Source: DASWTL01 sp036405495 (GTDB lineage Bacteria > Bacteroidota > Bacteroidia > Sphingobacteriales > Sphingobacteriaceae). Taken from it: DNA of 14,776 nt. The DNA is taken from contig DASWXL010000061.1 of NCBI GenBank assembly GCA_036405495.1, forward strand, positions 1 to 14,776, written 5' to 3'. A program made the translations under genes and the position numbers. Positions 1-7,562 of the stretch are shown piece after piece; within the stretch, counting starts at the first letter, position 1; each line of letters begins with the position of its first letter. The notes beneath the pieces were generated by a model. The model worked only from the letters and a program-made list of their open reading frames with translations. It had not been told where the DNA came from and searched no databases.

Positions 1-552
1 CATGAAGAGTGGCATAAATTGGGGCAGAGGTCGAACGCCACCATACTTTACGGTCACATTGAACAGTACTGGCATCGGGTAGACCATATGGACCGCCTCA
101 GGGAGCTACAGGACAGAACCGGCGGATTTCAGGCGTTCATACCGCTTAAATTCAGAAATAAGGATAATCAAATGTCGCAGGTTGCGGAAGTTTCGGTAAT
201 TGAGGATCTCCGGAACTATGCAATATCCAGGATCTATCTGGACAATTTTGATCATATTAAGGCATACTGGGCGATGATCAGTCGTACTACGGCCCAGTTA
301 TCTCTGAATTTCGGAGTGGATGATATCGACGGCACCCTGGACGACACAACTAAGATCTATTCTATGGCAGGAGCTGAGGAACAGCATCCGGCCATGAGTA
401 CGAGGGAGTTAGTAGACCTTATCAAGCAGGTCGGCCGTAAGCCTATAGAACGTGATACACTATACAATGTAGTAAAAGACTATACCGATTATCAGTTTCC
501 TGATGCAGAAAAGCCAAAGTTTTACAAACTGCCGGTCGTAAATCAGGTTTAA
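1..552 (+). CDS. mqnE: Aminofutalosine synthase MqnE, C-terminal part (5' end outside window)
   Basis: The reading frame is open from base 1 with no start, so this is the C-terminal 183 residues of a longer protein; the methionine-like TTG at 19 is internal. MqnE is a radical-SAM enzyme that joins the adenosyl radical of SAM to 3-[(1-carboxyvinyl)oxy]benzoate to give aminofutalosine in the futalosine route to menaquinone. Seen here are segments typical of the C-terminal half of the family: SNATILYGHIE, RLRELQDRTGGFQAFIPL, the DNFDHIKAYW stretch and the FGVDDIDGT motif. The CX3CX2C iron-sulfur motif lies upstream and cannot be checked. A histidine phosphatase starts 6 bases downstream and mqnA follows, which supports the assignment. 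The sister radical-SAM enzyme MqnC is the main alternative, but the GGFQAFIPL and DDIDGT pattern fits MqnE better. Confidence 0.9.
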   Translation, partial: HEEWHKLGQRSNATILYGHIEQYWHRVDHMDRLRELQDRTGGFQAFIPLKFRNKDNQMSQVAEVSVIEDLRNYAISRIYLDNFDHIKAYWAMISRTTAQLSLNFGVDDIDGTLDDTTKIYSMAGAEEQHPAMSTRELVDLIKQVGRKPIERDTLYNVVKDYTDYQFPDAEKPKFYKLPVVNQV

Positions 553-558
553 CTCCCA

Positions 559-1182
559 ATGGAAAAGGTGTTATACATCATACGGCATGGCGAAACGGAC
601 CTCAATAAAAGGGGGATCGTTCAGGGCCGGGGCATCAATTCCGATTTGAATGAACTCGGGCGGAAGCAGGCGGAAGCTTTTTATCAGGCATACCGGCATA
701 TCGCATTCGACAAGGTGTATACATCCACATTAAAGCGGACGCACCAAACCGTACAAAAATTTATTGACAGATCGATCCCGTGGGTACAGTATCCCGGATT
801 GGACGAGCTGGCCTGGGGAATTTATGAAGGCCAGGAGGCAACGCAGGAAACCAGGGTTGCTTTTAAAACAATTATTCAGAGCTGGGCTAACGGGCTTTTA
901 CATGAAAAGTTTGAAAACGGCGAGAGTCCGCTGGAGGTAAAGGAGAGGCAGTTAGTTGTTTTAGAAAAGCTCATCGAAGAGAATGATGATTCGACTATTC
1001 TGATCTGCATGCACGGCAGGGCGATGCGGCTCCTTTTATGCCTGCTGACAAGTCTTCCGATATCCGAAATGGACAAGTTTCCTCATTCAAATACCACCCT
1101 GTATAAGGTCCGATACGACGGTAAGCTTTTCGAGATCATCGATTTTAATAACACAGACCATTTAAAATACATATTTACCTAA
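559..1182 (+). CDS. Histidine phosphatase family protein (phosphoglycerate-mutase-like)
   Basis: A 207-residue member of branch 1 of the histidine phosphatase superfamily. The N-terminal RHGETDLN motif carries the phosphorylated histidine (His10, with Arg9). Arg60 in the STLKRTHQT segment, Glu83 in LDELAWGIYEG and the second histidine His152 in CMHGRAMR complete the expected catalytic set, so the enzyme looks intact. No signal peptide is seen, so it should be cytoplasmic. The substrate cannot be read from the sequence; relatives include CobC-type alpha-ribazole phosphatases, cofactor-dependent phosphoglycerate mutases and broad-specificity phosphatases. The gene starts 6 bases after mqnE and its TAA is immediately followed by the GTG of mqnA, so it is almost certainly co-transcribed and possibly translationally coupled. 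No phosphatase step is established in the futalosine pathway, so the role in this operon is open. Confidence 0.92.
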   Translation: MEKVLYIIRHGETDLNKRGIVQGRGINSDLNELGRKQAEAFYQAYRHIAFDKVYTSTLKRTHQTVQKFIDRSIPWVQYPGLDELAWGIYEGQEATQETRVAFKTIIQSWANGLLHEKFENGESPLEVKERQLVVLEKLIEENDDSTILICMHGRAMRLLLCLLTSLPISEMDKFPHSNTTLYKVRYDGKLFEIIDFNNTDHLKYIFT

Positions 1183-1905
1183 GTGAATAAAGTTAGAGTT
1201 TCGGCGGTATCGTATACGAATACCAGGCCTTTCGTTTACGGAATTCAGCATTCCGGTATCCTCGAAAAAATAGATCTGAGTTTAGATATTCCTTTTGAAT
1301 GTGCAGGTAAACTGATCAATGACGAAGCCGATATTGGTTTAATACCCGTGGCCGCTTTGTTGCTGTTGCCCGAATACTATATCGTATCTGACTACTGCAT
1401 AGGTGCAAACGGTGCAGTAGATTCGGTTTTTATATTCAGTGAGAAACCCATCAACGAGATCAGAGCCATTTGTCTGGATAAACAGTCGCGCACATCTAAC
1501 GGGCTGGCAAAGGTCCTTCTTAAGCATTATTGGAATTCAGCGCCTGAAATTGTAGACGAAGGGCAGGCCTTTGATGCTTTCGTCGAGATCGGCGACAGGA
1601 CATTCGGTAAAAAAGACAAGTACCCGTTCGTTTATGACCTGGCCCTGGAATGGAAAAAATTCACGGGGCTTCCATTTGTCTTTGCCGCCTGGACGGCAAA
1701 TAAACCGCTTCCCGATGTTTTTTTATCCGAATTCAATGCAGCACTTCAGTATGGTCTTGAGCATAAGGAGCAGGTCATCCGGACACTGCCTGTTCGCGAT
1801 GATTTCGACTTTCGGGATTACCTGACAAATAAGCTGGATTTTAACCTTACTGATGACAAGAAAGCAGCGCTGGCAAAGTATCTGGAACTACTTAAAACGG
1901 TATAA
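1183..1905 (+). CDS. mqnA: Chorismate dehydratase MqnA
   Basis: A 240-residue protein of the MqnA/MqnD periplasmic-binding-protein-like fold. MqnA removes water from chorismate to make 3-[(1-carboxyvinyl)oxy]benzoate, the substrate of MqnE encoded just upstream. Visible family hallmarks are the N-terminal VSAVSYTNTRPFVYG segment, the ADIGLIPVAAL segment, SRTSNGLAKVLL in the middle, and the FVYDLALEWKKFTGLPFVFA stretch. The start is GTG at 1183, directly abutting the stop of the phosphatase gene, and no closer ATG gives the conserved N-terminus. MqnD, the related late enzyme, is the alternative, but the length and sequence favour MqnA. A strong hairpin terminator follows immediately, marking the operon end. 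Confidence 0.9.
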   Translation: MNKVRVSAVSYTNTRPFVYGIQHSGILEKIDLSLDIPFECAGKLINDEADIGLIPVAALLLLPEYYIVSDYCIGANGAVDSVFIFSEKPINEIRAICLDKQSRTSNGLAKVLLKHYWNSAPEIVDEGQAFDAFVEIGDRTFGKKDKYPFVYDLALEWKKFTGLPFVFAAWTANKPLPDVFLSEFNAALQYGLEHKEQVIRTLPVRDDFDFRDYLTNKLDFNLTDDKKAALAKYLELLKTV

Positions 1906-1940
1906 TGAAAAAAGCCACCGTTTCGGTGGCTTTTCTTTTT
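1906..1940. terminator. Bidirectional intrinsic terminator between mqnA and the cytochrome gene
   Basis: A perfect 10-11 bp stem (AAAGCCACCG at 1911-1920 with CGGTGGCTTT at 1924-1933) closes on a TTT loop. On the + strand it is followed by TTTTCTTTTT and on the - strand by a run of T from the A-rich flank at 1907-1913. It therefore can stop both mqnA and the converging cytochrome gene, whose TAA codon lies at its right edge (1939-1941). Confidence 0.88.
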
Positions 1941-2910
1941 AATTCGGTTGGAATTTTACTACGCTGTTCTTTATTGGTTTTACCGTTCTCAGGTACGCGT
2001 AAATTGCTTCGAGATCGTTTTTTTTCATGTTGCCATACATGGTCCACGGCATTACGGTCTGGAAATCGCCCGGGCCAAGTTTCCTCGCTTTGCCGGCATC
2101 GGCATGCGCCTGGAACTGGTTGACAAACATTTCCATTGACCAGCTGCCAATACCGGTTTCCTTGTCGGGCGTAATGTTCGAAGAAGTAAGGACGCCGTTG
2201 GGCATCTGAAAAACGCCGCCTCCACCAAATTCAGAGCCTGGTATCCGCTGGCCTTTTTCGCTTTTCGAATGACATTCCACACATGCAGCAGCGCTTACCA
2301 GATATTGCCCATAGGCAACGTGATCGCTTTCCGAAGGCTTTGTTCCTAACTCAGCTGCTGACGGCATTGTATTTACCAGAAAATTCAACGGGAAATCAAG
2401 TTTTCTTTCAGGTGAGGTGGTTTCCTTCGCTGGAAGTGATCTCAGGTACGCAATGATCGAATAGATGTCCTCTTTATCCATTTTGCCATAGGATTTATAG
2501 GGCATGATAGGGAAAATAGCGGAACCGTCTTTCTTTACACCCGTAGTTATTGCACGGAACAGCTCTCCATCTGTCCAATTCCTTAGATTGTGAGGAGTGA
2601 TGTTCGGAACATGTACTTCTCCGGGGAATCCCATTTTGGCATCAAATTTCTCACCACCGGTTCCGATACCGTTCGGGTCGAGAGGGCCGGAGAAACGCGA
2701 CCAGTCGCGCGTAGAGTGGCAGTCAATACAGACCGTAACGTTATTTGCCAGATACTTTCCCCGCTCAACACGCTCAGGTGTAATGTCCACCGTTATGTCA
2801 GGGGCATTGCCAACATCAGGCAGGGCAAATTTAACGTAGCTAAGCGCTGCGCAGACAATTATAACCAGGCCTGTGACAAGAAAAACAAGAATTTTACCTA
2901 TCTTCTTCAT
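1939..2910 (-). CDS. Membrane-anchored di-haem cytochrome c
   Basis: A 323-residue protein with a charged N-terminus and one hydrophobic helix (about residues 5-27), which should act as an uncleaved anchor or signal sequence placing the rest in the periplasm. Two CXXCH haem-attachment sites are present: CIDCH at 61-65 and CVECH at 210-214. Each is followed by a plausible axial methionine in a similar context (IMPYKSYG, Met136; VMPWTMYG, Met287), and both halves contain an NITP motif, so the protein is two tandem class-I-like cytochrome c domains. It resembles the cytochrome subunits that accept electrons from periplasmic dehydrogenases, but no dehydrogenase gene is next to it and the partner is unknown. 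Its start ATG has a clear hydrophobic leader directly after it. A terminator abuts its stop codon. Confidence 0.9.
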   Translation of the reverse strand: MKKIGKILVFLVTGLVIIVCAALSYVKFALPDVGNAPDITVDITPERVERGKYLANNVTVCIDCHSTRDWSRFSGPLDPNGIGTGGEKFDAKMGFPGEVHVPNITPHNLRNWTDGELFRAITTGVKKDGSAIFPIMPYKSYGKMDKEDIYSIIAYLRSLPAKETTSPERKLDFPLNFLVNTMPSAAELGTKPSESDHVAYGQYLVSAAACVECHSKSEKGQRIPGSEFGGGGVFQMPNGVLTSSNITPDKETGIGSWSMEMFVNQFQAHADAGKARKLGPGDFQTVMPWTMYGNMKKNDLEAIYAYLRTVKPIKNSVVKFQPN

Positions 2911-2981
2911 ATACTGCGTTAATTTAGATTGAAGATATGACGATTTTGTGACAGAAACGTTACACGCAGGCCGGATTATTT

Positions 2982-3845
2982 TTATGTGATGTTGCTGAGA
3001 ACGTGGAGGATCGCCTGTTCAACCACCTTCTGTGGGTGGGTACTGAACCGCAGGTCCACTCTGCTTGCTAAGATGGCGTTTACCGACAGGGCATGATGGC
3101 CAAGTGCTTTTGCCAGCGCATATATGCCTGCTGTTTCCATTTCCAGGTTCGTTATCCGATGATCTTGATAGCGGAAGCTGCTCAGTTTTCCTATTAGTTC
3201 GCTTACTTTATTTTTTGCACGTACCTGCCGCCCTTGAGGTGCATAGAATCCCGGGGCCGTAGTGGTGATGCCTTTCGTGAGCCCGGTACCGAATCTTTCC
3301 AGCAGTTTACCGGATGATTCAGATACATAAGCAGAGATCTCATCAATATTTAAATGTGATCGTATGGCGGTTTGAAGGCCAGTCTCGATAGTACTTTGAT
3401 CCTGTACATAATAATGCATCAGCGCGTCCAGGCCAACAGCGAGTTCAGACACCAGGATAGTATCAATGGGGATATCGGGCTGGATGGTTCCTGAAGTGCC
3501 GACGCGAATGATATCTAGGCTTACGTGATGAGGCTTGGGAATCCGTTCGGCGAAGTCGACATTAATCAATGCATCCAGCTCATTCAACACAATATCGATG
3601 TTATCCGTGCCGATGCCTGTAGAGACCACGCTGATTCTTTTGTTTCCGATAAACCCGGTATGGGTTATGAACTCGCGCTTTCCTTTCCTGATGTCGATCC
3701 TGTCGAAATGCTTACTCACTTCCTCAACACGGTCTGGATCACCCACGGTTATAATGGTTTCAGCAAGATCTTCGGGTAGAAGGTTCAAATGATAAATGCT
3801 GCCGTCGGGATTTAAGATAAGGTCTGTTTCTGATATTCGGTTCAT
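2982..3845 (-). CDS. Nucleoside phosphorylase, uridine-phosphorylase-like
   Basis: With the start at 3845 the protein has 287 residues and begins MNRISETDLI. It belongs to the PNP/UDP phosphorylase family, which cleaves nucleosides with phosphate in salvage. Seen are the phosphate-binding GDPDRV (35-40), RVGTSGTI (114-121) typical of phosphorylases, the FYAPQGR segment (Gln204 and Arg206, the arrangement that reads uracil in uridine phosphorylases), and NLEMETAG (233-240), whose glutamate binds ribose. The frame stays open to 3926, but that would add 27 residues unlike the family and overlap the signal peptide of the divergent gene, so 3845 is preferred; a GAGG lies just upstream. Adenosine or purine specificity, or a futalosine hydrolase role, is less likely because of the Q-x-R pair and the length. 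Confidence 0.88.
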   Translation of the reverse strand: MNRISETDLILNPDGSIYHLNLLPEDLAETIITVGDPDRVEEVSKHFDRIDIRKGKREFITHTGFIGNKRISVVSTGIGTDNIDIVLNELDALINVDFAERIPKPHHVSLDIIRVGTSGTIQPDIPIDTILVSELAVGLDALMHYYVQDQSTIETGLQTAIRSHLNIDEISAYVSESSGKLLERFGTGLTKGITTTAPGFYAPQGRQVRAKNKVSELIGKLSSFRYQDHRITNLEMETAGIYALAKALGHHALSVNAILASRVDLRFSTHPQKVVEQAILHVLSNIT

Positions 3846-3894
3846 TGCCTCGTTTAAAAAAATGTATAGATTGGTACTTTCAAATAATACATTA

Positions 3895-5025
3895 ATGAAG
3901 GCAATTTTACTGACATTCCTGACCATTATTTCAACGAATTTAATTTTTGCTCAACAGCCCGGTGTGCGCAGGTCCGTTAATTTTCGTTCAATCGGTAAAG
4001 ACAGTATAAATCTTCATTTCGATGAGAATTACTTTCTGATCGAAGATACATGCAGCAGCATTGTGCGTTATGGTCACTTTGACTTTAAGAAACGCCAGTT
4101 TTTCGGCGAATTTCGTGATCTTAATAAAATGGATCCTTTGATCATCCTGGCGGAAGGGAGATATGTGGATGGAAAGCTTAATGGCCCCTTCAGCTTAAAA
4201 TACCTCAACGGTAAGCCTCAGGCGGTCGGTAATTTTAAGGATGGTTCTTTCGATGGTCGTTGGGAACTCTTTTATGACGATGGTAAACCACGGCTGAATT
4301 TCACGGCATCCGGTAACACGATTATGATTGAAGATGCATGGGACGCATCGGGAGCTGCAGTGGTGATAAAGGGGGAGGGTAAGTTCCGTGCCGAACTTGA
4401 AGGGATCTACTGGGAAGGCAAGCTGGTAAACGGTGTACCCGATGGCACCTGGAGGTGCAGAAGAACGACTGACCGGACCAATACCATATTAAGCTCAGAG
4501 GTTTTCAAAAACGGCAATTTTGTAAAAGGAAGCGGCCCATTGGGCGCATATTCGGATGCATCCAGAATAGTACTCGTATCACCTCAGATCGTGCCAATCG
4601 GCAATGCATCGGCAATGAGGATATCAACCACCGCGTGTGATCCGTCTTTAAGCAATAAACAGTACATTTCGGCAGTCTATAAGCATGGGTGGATTTCTTT
4701 TAATGAAGAAGTTAAGCGGCTGGTGGCCCCGCTATTTGCAAAGCTCGACCTTAAGATGTATTCCGGAAAGGCTTTGGTTATTGAGGGAGTGGTTTCAGAG
4801 AAGGGAAACATCACCGGCCTCAAACCCAAAGGCAGCTTTGACAGCGATATCTCGTTTGGGGTGTCCCGTGAACTTACGCGACTTCCGTTTCTTGAGCCCG
4901 CGTTAATTAACAACGTTGCCGTAAAACAACCTATAACGTTCACCTTTAGCTTTACCGAAGGATTTTACCGCTTTCAGTATAAACTTTCGCCGTTGATTTC
5001 TAAACAACTCCAACAAACTCAATAG
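3895..5025 (+). CDS. Secreted protein with MORN/YwqK-like repeats and TonB-C-like C-terminus
   Basis: A 376-residue protein starting at the ATG at 3895. From there it has a clean signal peptide (hydrophobic core residues 3-17, probable cleavage after IFA at 19), whereas the upstream extension of the frame to 3796 has no leader and overlaps the divergent gene. Residues about 85-190 contain repeated G-x-Y/F-x-x-G-K-x-x-G/D-G-x-W units (for example GRYVDGKLNGPFSLKYLNG and WEGKLVNGVPDGTWRC), as in MORN or YwqK-type beta-repeat proteins. Residues about 290-357 (ALVIEGVVSEKGNI, then LPFLEPA and FTFSF) resemble the TonB C-terminal fold. There is no transmembrane anchor of the TonB type, so it is probably periplasmic or surface-exposed. 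The function is unknown. The last 26 bases overlap the end of yigZ on the other strand. Confidence 0.8.
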   Translation: MKAILLTFLTIISTNLIFAQQPGVRRSVNFRSIGKDSINLHFDENYFLIEDTCSSIVRYGHFDFKKRQFFGEFRDLNKMDPLIILAEGRYVDGKLNGPFSLKYLNGKPQAVGNFKDGSFDGRWELFYDDGKPRLNFTASGNTIMIEDAWDASGAAVVIKGEGKFRAELEGIYWEGKLVNGVPDGTWRCRRTTDRTNTILSSEVFKNGNFVKGSGPLGAYSDASRIVLVSPQIVPIGNASAMRISTTACDPSLSNKQYISAVYKHGWISFNEEVKRLVAPLFAKLDLKMYSGKALVIEGVVSEKGNITGLKPKGSFDSDISFGVSRELTRLPFLEPALINNVAVKQPITFTFSFTEGFYRFQYKLSPLISKQLQQTQ

Positions 5026-5614
5026 AAGTGTTTTCGACCTTTCCGAGTTTATTGAGCACCTGATTTGTTTGGGATTGCCGCATTTCGAATTCCAGAAGGC
5101 AATTGTTGTCGAACTGCTGGTCAAGTACAAGTAGGCTTTCCTCTTTCACGATCCGCATGATGTCATTCATTTGAAGGTACTCGAACCGTACCCGGTATAT
5201 ATCGTTTACGGTTTTTTCAATAACCTCCGCATTGTTAAGAGCTTCCGCAGCAGCCGTTTTATAGGCGTTTATCAGGCCGGGTACGCCCAGAAGGGTTCCG
5301 CCAAAGTAACGAACAACCACCACAAAGACATTTGTTACATCGGCCGAAAGTAACGTGTTCAGAATCGGCCGTCCGGCGGTCCCTGATGGTTCACTGTCGT
5401 CGTTTAATCGAAAAACAGTGCGGTCGGGTGTTAACCGGAATGCCCAGCAGTGATGGCGAGCTTTAGGGTGTTCCGCTTTGACTTTATTAAGCAGTTCTTT
5501 TGTATCTTCTTCGTGTCTGATCGGATACGCATAGCCTATAAATTTGCTGCCGCGGTCGCGGAAAATTCCTTCAGACGGTTTTAAAATGGTTTTGTATGTA
5601 TCTGAAAAAAGCAT
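5000..5614 (-). CDS. yigZ: YigZ/IMPACT family protein
   Basis: A 204-residue protein with the two-domain layout of the YigZ/IMPACT (UPF0029) family. The N-terminal domain holds the highly conserved DDSEPSGTAGRPIL (72-85) and VVVVRYFGGTLLG (98-110) motifs, followed by GLINAYKTAA. The C-terminal part (about 137-200) corresponds to the DUF1949 ferredoxin-like domain. Eukaryotic IMPACT regulates the GCN2 kinase by binding GCN1; the bacterial function is not established, though a link to ribosomes or translation has been proposed. No signal peptide or membrane segment is seen. The gene begins one base after the EamA transporter gene stops and is the last gene of the ribD operon. Its TAG lies inside the 3' end of the converging MORN-repeat gene. 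Confidence 0.93.
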   Translation of the reverse strand: MLFSDTYKTILKPSEGIFRDRGSKFIGYAYPIRHEEDTKELLNKVKAEHPKARHHCWAFRLTPDRTVFRLNDDSEPSGTAGRPILNTLLSADVTNVFVVVVRYFGGTLLGVPGLINAYKTAAAEALNNAEVIEKTVNDIYRVRFEYLQMNDIMRIVKEESLLVLDQQFDNNCLLEFEMRQSQTNQVLNKLGKVENTSIEFVGVV

Positions 5615-5615
5615 T

Positions 5616-6473
5616 TTACAAGAATGAAATGATCAGAATAGATATTACCGCCAGTGCAATGCCGAAATAATTAAGCTTGCTCAGCTTTTCTTTGAAGATG
5701 AACAATCCTACGAGTGAACCTAATATGATCACTCCGATATTCATGGAAGAAAAGACAATTGACGGCGTTTTTGCCAATACCTGGTGCGCTTTCAGGTAAA
5801 ACAGAATATTTCCGAAGTTAAAGCTTCCAAGGATAATTCCGCAGACCAGATTTATCCATTCGAATGTTGTCTTTTTGCTGAAGATTAAATAAAATAATAC
5901 CATTCCCGACAGGCAAAAGGCCAGCAGAAATACGATGAACAGGGAACTCGTATAGGGGATAGCCGTATATTGGGCGATCTGCTTGAACAAAATATCAATG
6001 ATGCCCATGCCCAAAAAGACGGTTACCGGATAAAGCCAGAGTCCGGAACGTTTGTTCCCTGCACCATCGGATCTTTGCCACGGAATAGAACAGGTGATCG
6101 CCAGAAAACCAAGAGTAATTCCGCTTATTCTGCTTGCCGAAAATATTTCATCAAAGATCAGATACGCCGCTATGACCGGAATGAAAAGGGACAGCCGCTG
6201 AGCTACGTCTGTTCGCACAATACCGGTGTGCCTGATGGAACGGGCAATAACCACAAACATGGAGGGAAGGAGGATCCCTAAAGCAATATAGATTGAAACC
6301 GGACCTTCCCGGACATCTCCGATCTGCGGCTGAAAGAAGATCCAGCTTAAGAAGATCGCTGTAAGATAGTTCCAGACAATGGCCTGTCCGGTGTTGATAT
6401 GATACCGTCTTGCCAGTTTGAATAATACGGCAACCGTGATATTACAGCAAATGCTGATGATGATATAGAACAT
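5616..6473 (-). CDS. EamA/DMT-family transporter
   Basis: A 285-residue, strongly hydrophobic protein with ten predictable membrane helices (roughly 2-19, 30-47, 59-77, 91-108, 114-130, 145-163, 176-198, 206-226, 238-260 and 267-284). This matches the two-times-five layout of the drug/metabolite transporter superfamily. The end of the last-but-one helix followed by KEKLSKLNYFGIALAVISI is typical of EamA domains. The substrate cannot be inferred. The ATG overlaps the ribD stop by one base (TAATG on the minus strand), so translation is probably coupled, and yigZ starts one base after its stop. Being sandwiched behind ribD invites the idea of a flavin-related substrate, but DMT transporters are often carried in unrelated operons and nothing in the sequence supports this. 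Confidence 0.88.
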   Translation of the reverse strand: MFYIIISICCNITVAVLFKLARRYHINTGQAIVWNYLTAIFLSWIFFQPQIGDVREGPVSIYIALGILLPSMFVVIARSIRHTGIVRTDVAQRLSLFIPVIAAYLIFDEIFSASRISGITLGFLAITCSIPWQRSDGAGNKRSGLWLYPVTVFLGMGIIDILFKQIAQYTAIPYTSSLFIVFLLAFCLSGMVLFYLIFSKKTTFEWINLVCGIILGSFNFGNILFYLKAHQVLAKTPSIVFSSMNIGVIILGSLVGLFIFKEKLSKLNYFGIALAVISILIISFL

Positions 6474-7522
6474 TAATTGTGATTATAATAGAAGGTTAGG
6501 TCATCAACTGAAAGATGAACGGTTTCCGCTGGTTTTACCGGTAATTCAGGAGCTTTTAATCCGCCCTGCCATTCTTCGGGACCTGTGAAAACACGGGCTT
6601 CATCCCATAATCCCGCCCTGATAAAAAGCTCAAGTGTTTGAACGCCGCCTTCAATAATGACGGACTGGATATCCAGGATATACAACTGATAAGCAATAAG
6701 CTGAGGAAGATAGTGGTCAAAATCTTCAAGCTGAATAAATTTAGTTACTCCCTCCGTTTCCGTTGTTATTGAATTAAATACGATCGTGCGTTGTTTCTGA
6801 TCAAACACACGGAGCGATCGCGGTAATTCCAGCCGCCGGTCGACCACGATCCTGACGGGGTCCTTTCCCGTCCATTCCCGAACATTCAGTTGCGGGTTGT
6901 CCGCTAAAGCGGTGTTCTTGCCGACCATAATGGCATCCTCTTCGGAACGCCAGCGATGAACAAGTTTTCTGGAGACGGCTGAGGTTATCCACTTCTGCTT
7001 TCCATCGGCAGGGGCAAAGAAACCGTTTTTGGATTGTGCCCATTTCAGGATGATGTATGGTCGTTGCTTTTGTACGCGGGTGAAGAAGCGCCTGTTCAAT
7101 TGCAGGCACTCCTGTTCGAGCACTCCGGTTGTCACGTTAATGCCTGCCTCACGCAGTTTATCAATCCCTTTTCCGTTAACCTGATCAAACGGATCCCGGC
7201 ACCCGATAACTGCAGTGGGGATTTCATTTGAAATGATGAGGTCGGCGCAAGGTGGAGTCTTACCAAAGTGAGCACAAGGCTCAAGACTTACATAGATCGT
7301 TGATCTTTTCAGCAGATCATGGCCGTTAGGGTAATTCGCAAGCACGGAATTAATCGCATTAACCTCGGCGTGAGCGGTGCCGTACTGTTGATGATAGCCT
7401 TCCCCGATGATGCTGTTCTCATATACGATCACAGCACCGACCATGGGATTCGGACTTACTGCTCCAATACCCAATCTGGCGATTTCCAAACAACGCTGCA
7501 TGTATTTTTCGTGCTGAAGCAT
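6473..7522 (-). CDS. ribD: Bifunctional riboflavin biosynthesis protein RibD
   Basis: A 349-residue protein with both RibD domains. The N-terminal deaminase has the zinc-binding HAEV (His51, Glu53) and EPCAHFGKTPPC (Cys83, Cys92), preceded by SPNPMVGAVIV. The C-terminal reductase (about 148-349) contains PYIILKWAQSKNG and VIIEGG, typical of the NADPH-dependent pyrimidine reductase. Together they convert 2,5-diamino-6-ribosylamino-4(3H)-pyrimidinone 5'-phosphate to 5-amino-6-ribitylamino-uracil phosphate in riboflavin synthesis. The ATG at 7522 gives the usual MxxHEKYMxRCLE start; a TTG three codons earlier (7531) is possible but unneeded. It heads an operon with the EamA transporter and yigZ, and is divergent from prmC with about 40 bases between starts. 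Confidence 0.95.
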   Translation of the reverse strand: MLQHEKYMQRCLEIARLGIGAVSPNPMVGAVIVYENSIIGEGYHQQYGTAHAEVNAINSVLANYPNGHDLLKRSTIYVSLEPCAHFGKTPPCADLIISNEIPTAVIGCRDPFDQVNGKGIDKLREAGINVTTGVLEQECLQLNRRFFTRVQKQRPYIILKWAQSKNGFFAPADGKQKWITSAVSRKLVHRWRSEEDAIMVGKNTALADNPQLNVREWTGKDPVRIVVDRRLELPRSLRVFDQKQRTIVFNSITTETEGVTKFIQLEDFDHYLPQLIAYQLYILDIQSVIIEGGVQTLELFIRAGLWDEARVFTGPEEWQGGLKAPELPVKPAETVHLSVDDLTFYYNHN

Positions 7523-7525
7523 CGG

Positions 7526-7554
7526 TTGCAAAAGTAGCTTTTTTACTTACTTTG
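7526..7554 (+). promoter_or_regulatory. Candidate Bacteroidota promoter for prmC
   Basis: TTG (7526-7528), an 18-base spacer, then TTACTTTG (7547-7554) approximates the Bacteroidota -33/-7 pattern (TTTG, about 19 bases, TAnnTTTG), with one mismatch in the -7 box. The box ends 8 bases before the prmC ATG, so the transcript would be leaderless or nearly so. This is a consensus match by eye only. Confidence 0.35.
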
Positions 7555-7562
7555 TGTACAGT

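Noticed and set aside
2982..3845. Futalosine hydrolase MqnB that would complete the mqn cluster
   Set aside because: It belongs to the same superfamily, but the length, GDPDRV phosphate motif and FYAPQGR segment fit a uridine-type phosphorylase, and the gene is on the other strand outside the operon.
3846..3894. Divergent promoters between the phosphorylase and the MORN-repeat gene
   Set aside because: The interval must hold or border promoters, but the best -7-like matches (TAGATTGG on the + strand and a weaker one on the - strand) lack correctly spaced -33 elements.
3979..4464. YwqK-like repeats as the antitoxin of a toxin-antitoxin pair
   Set aside because: The protein is exported and carries a long unrelated C-terminal region, and no small toxin gene lies beside it; the repeat type alone does not indicate an antitoxin.
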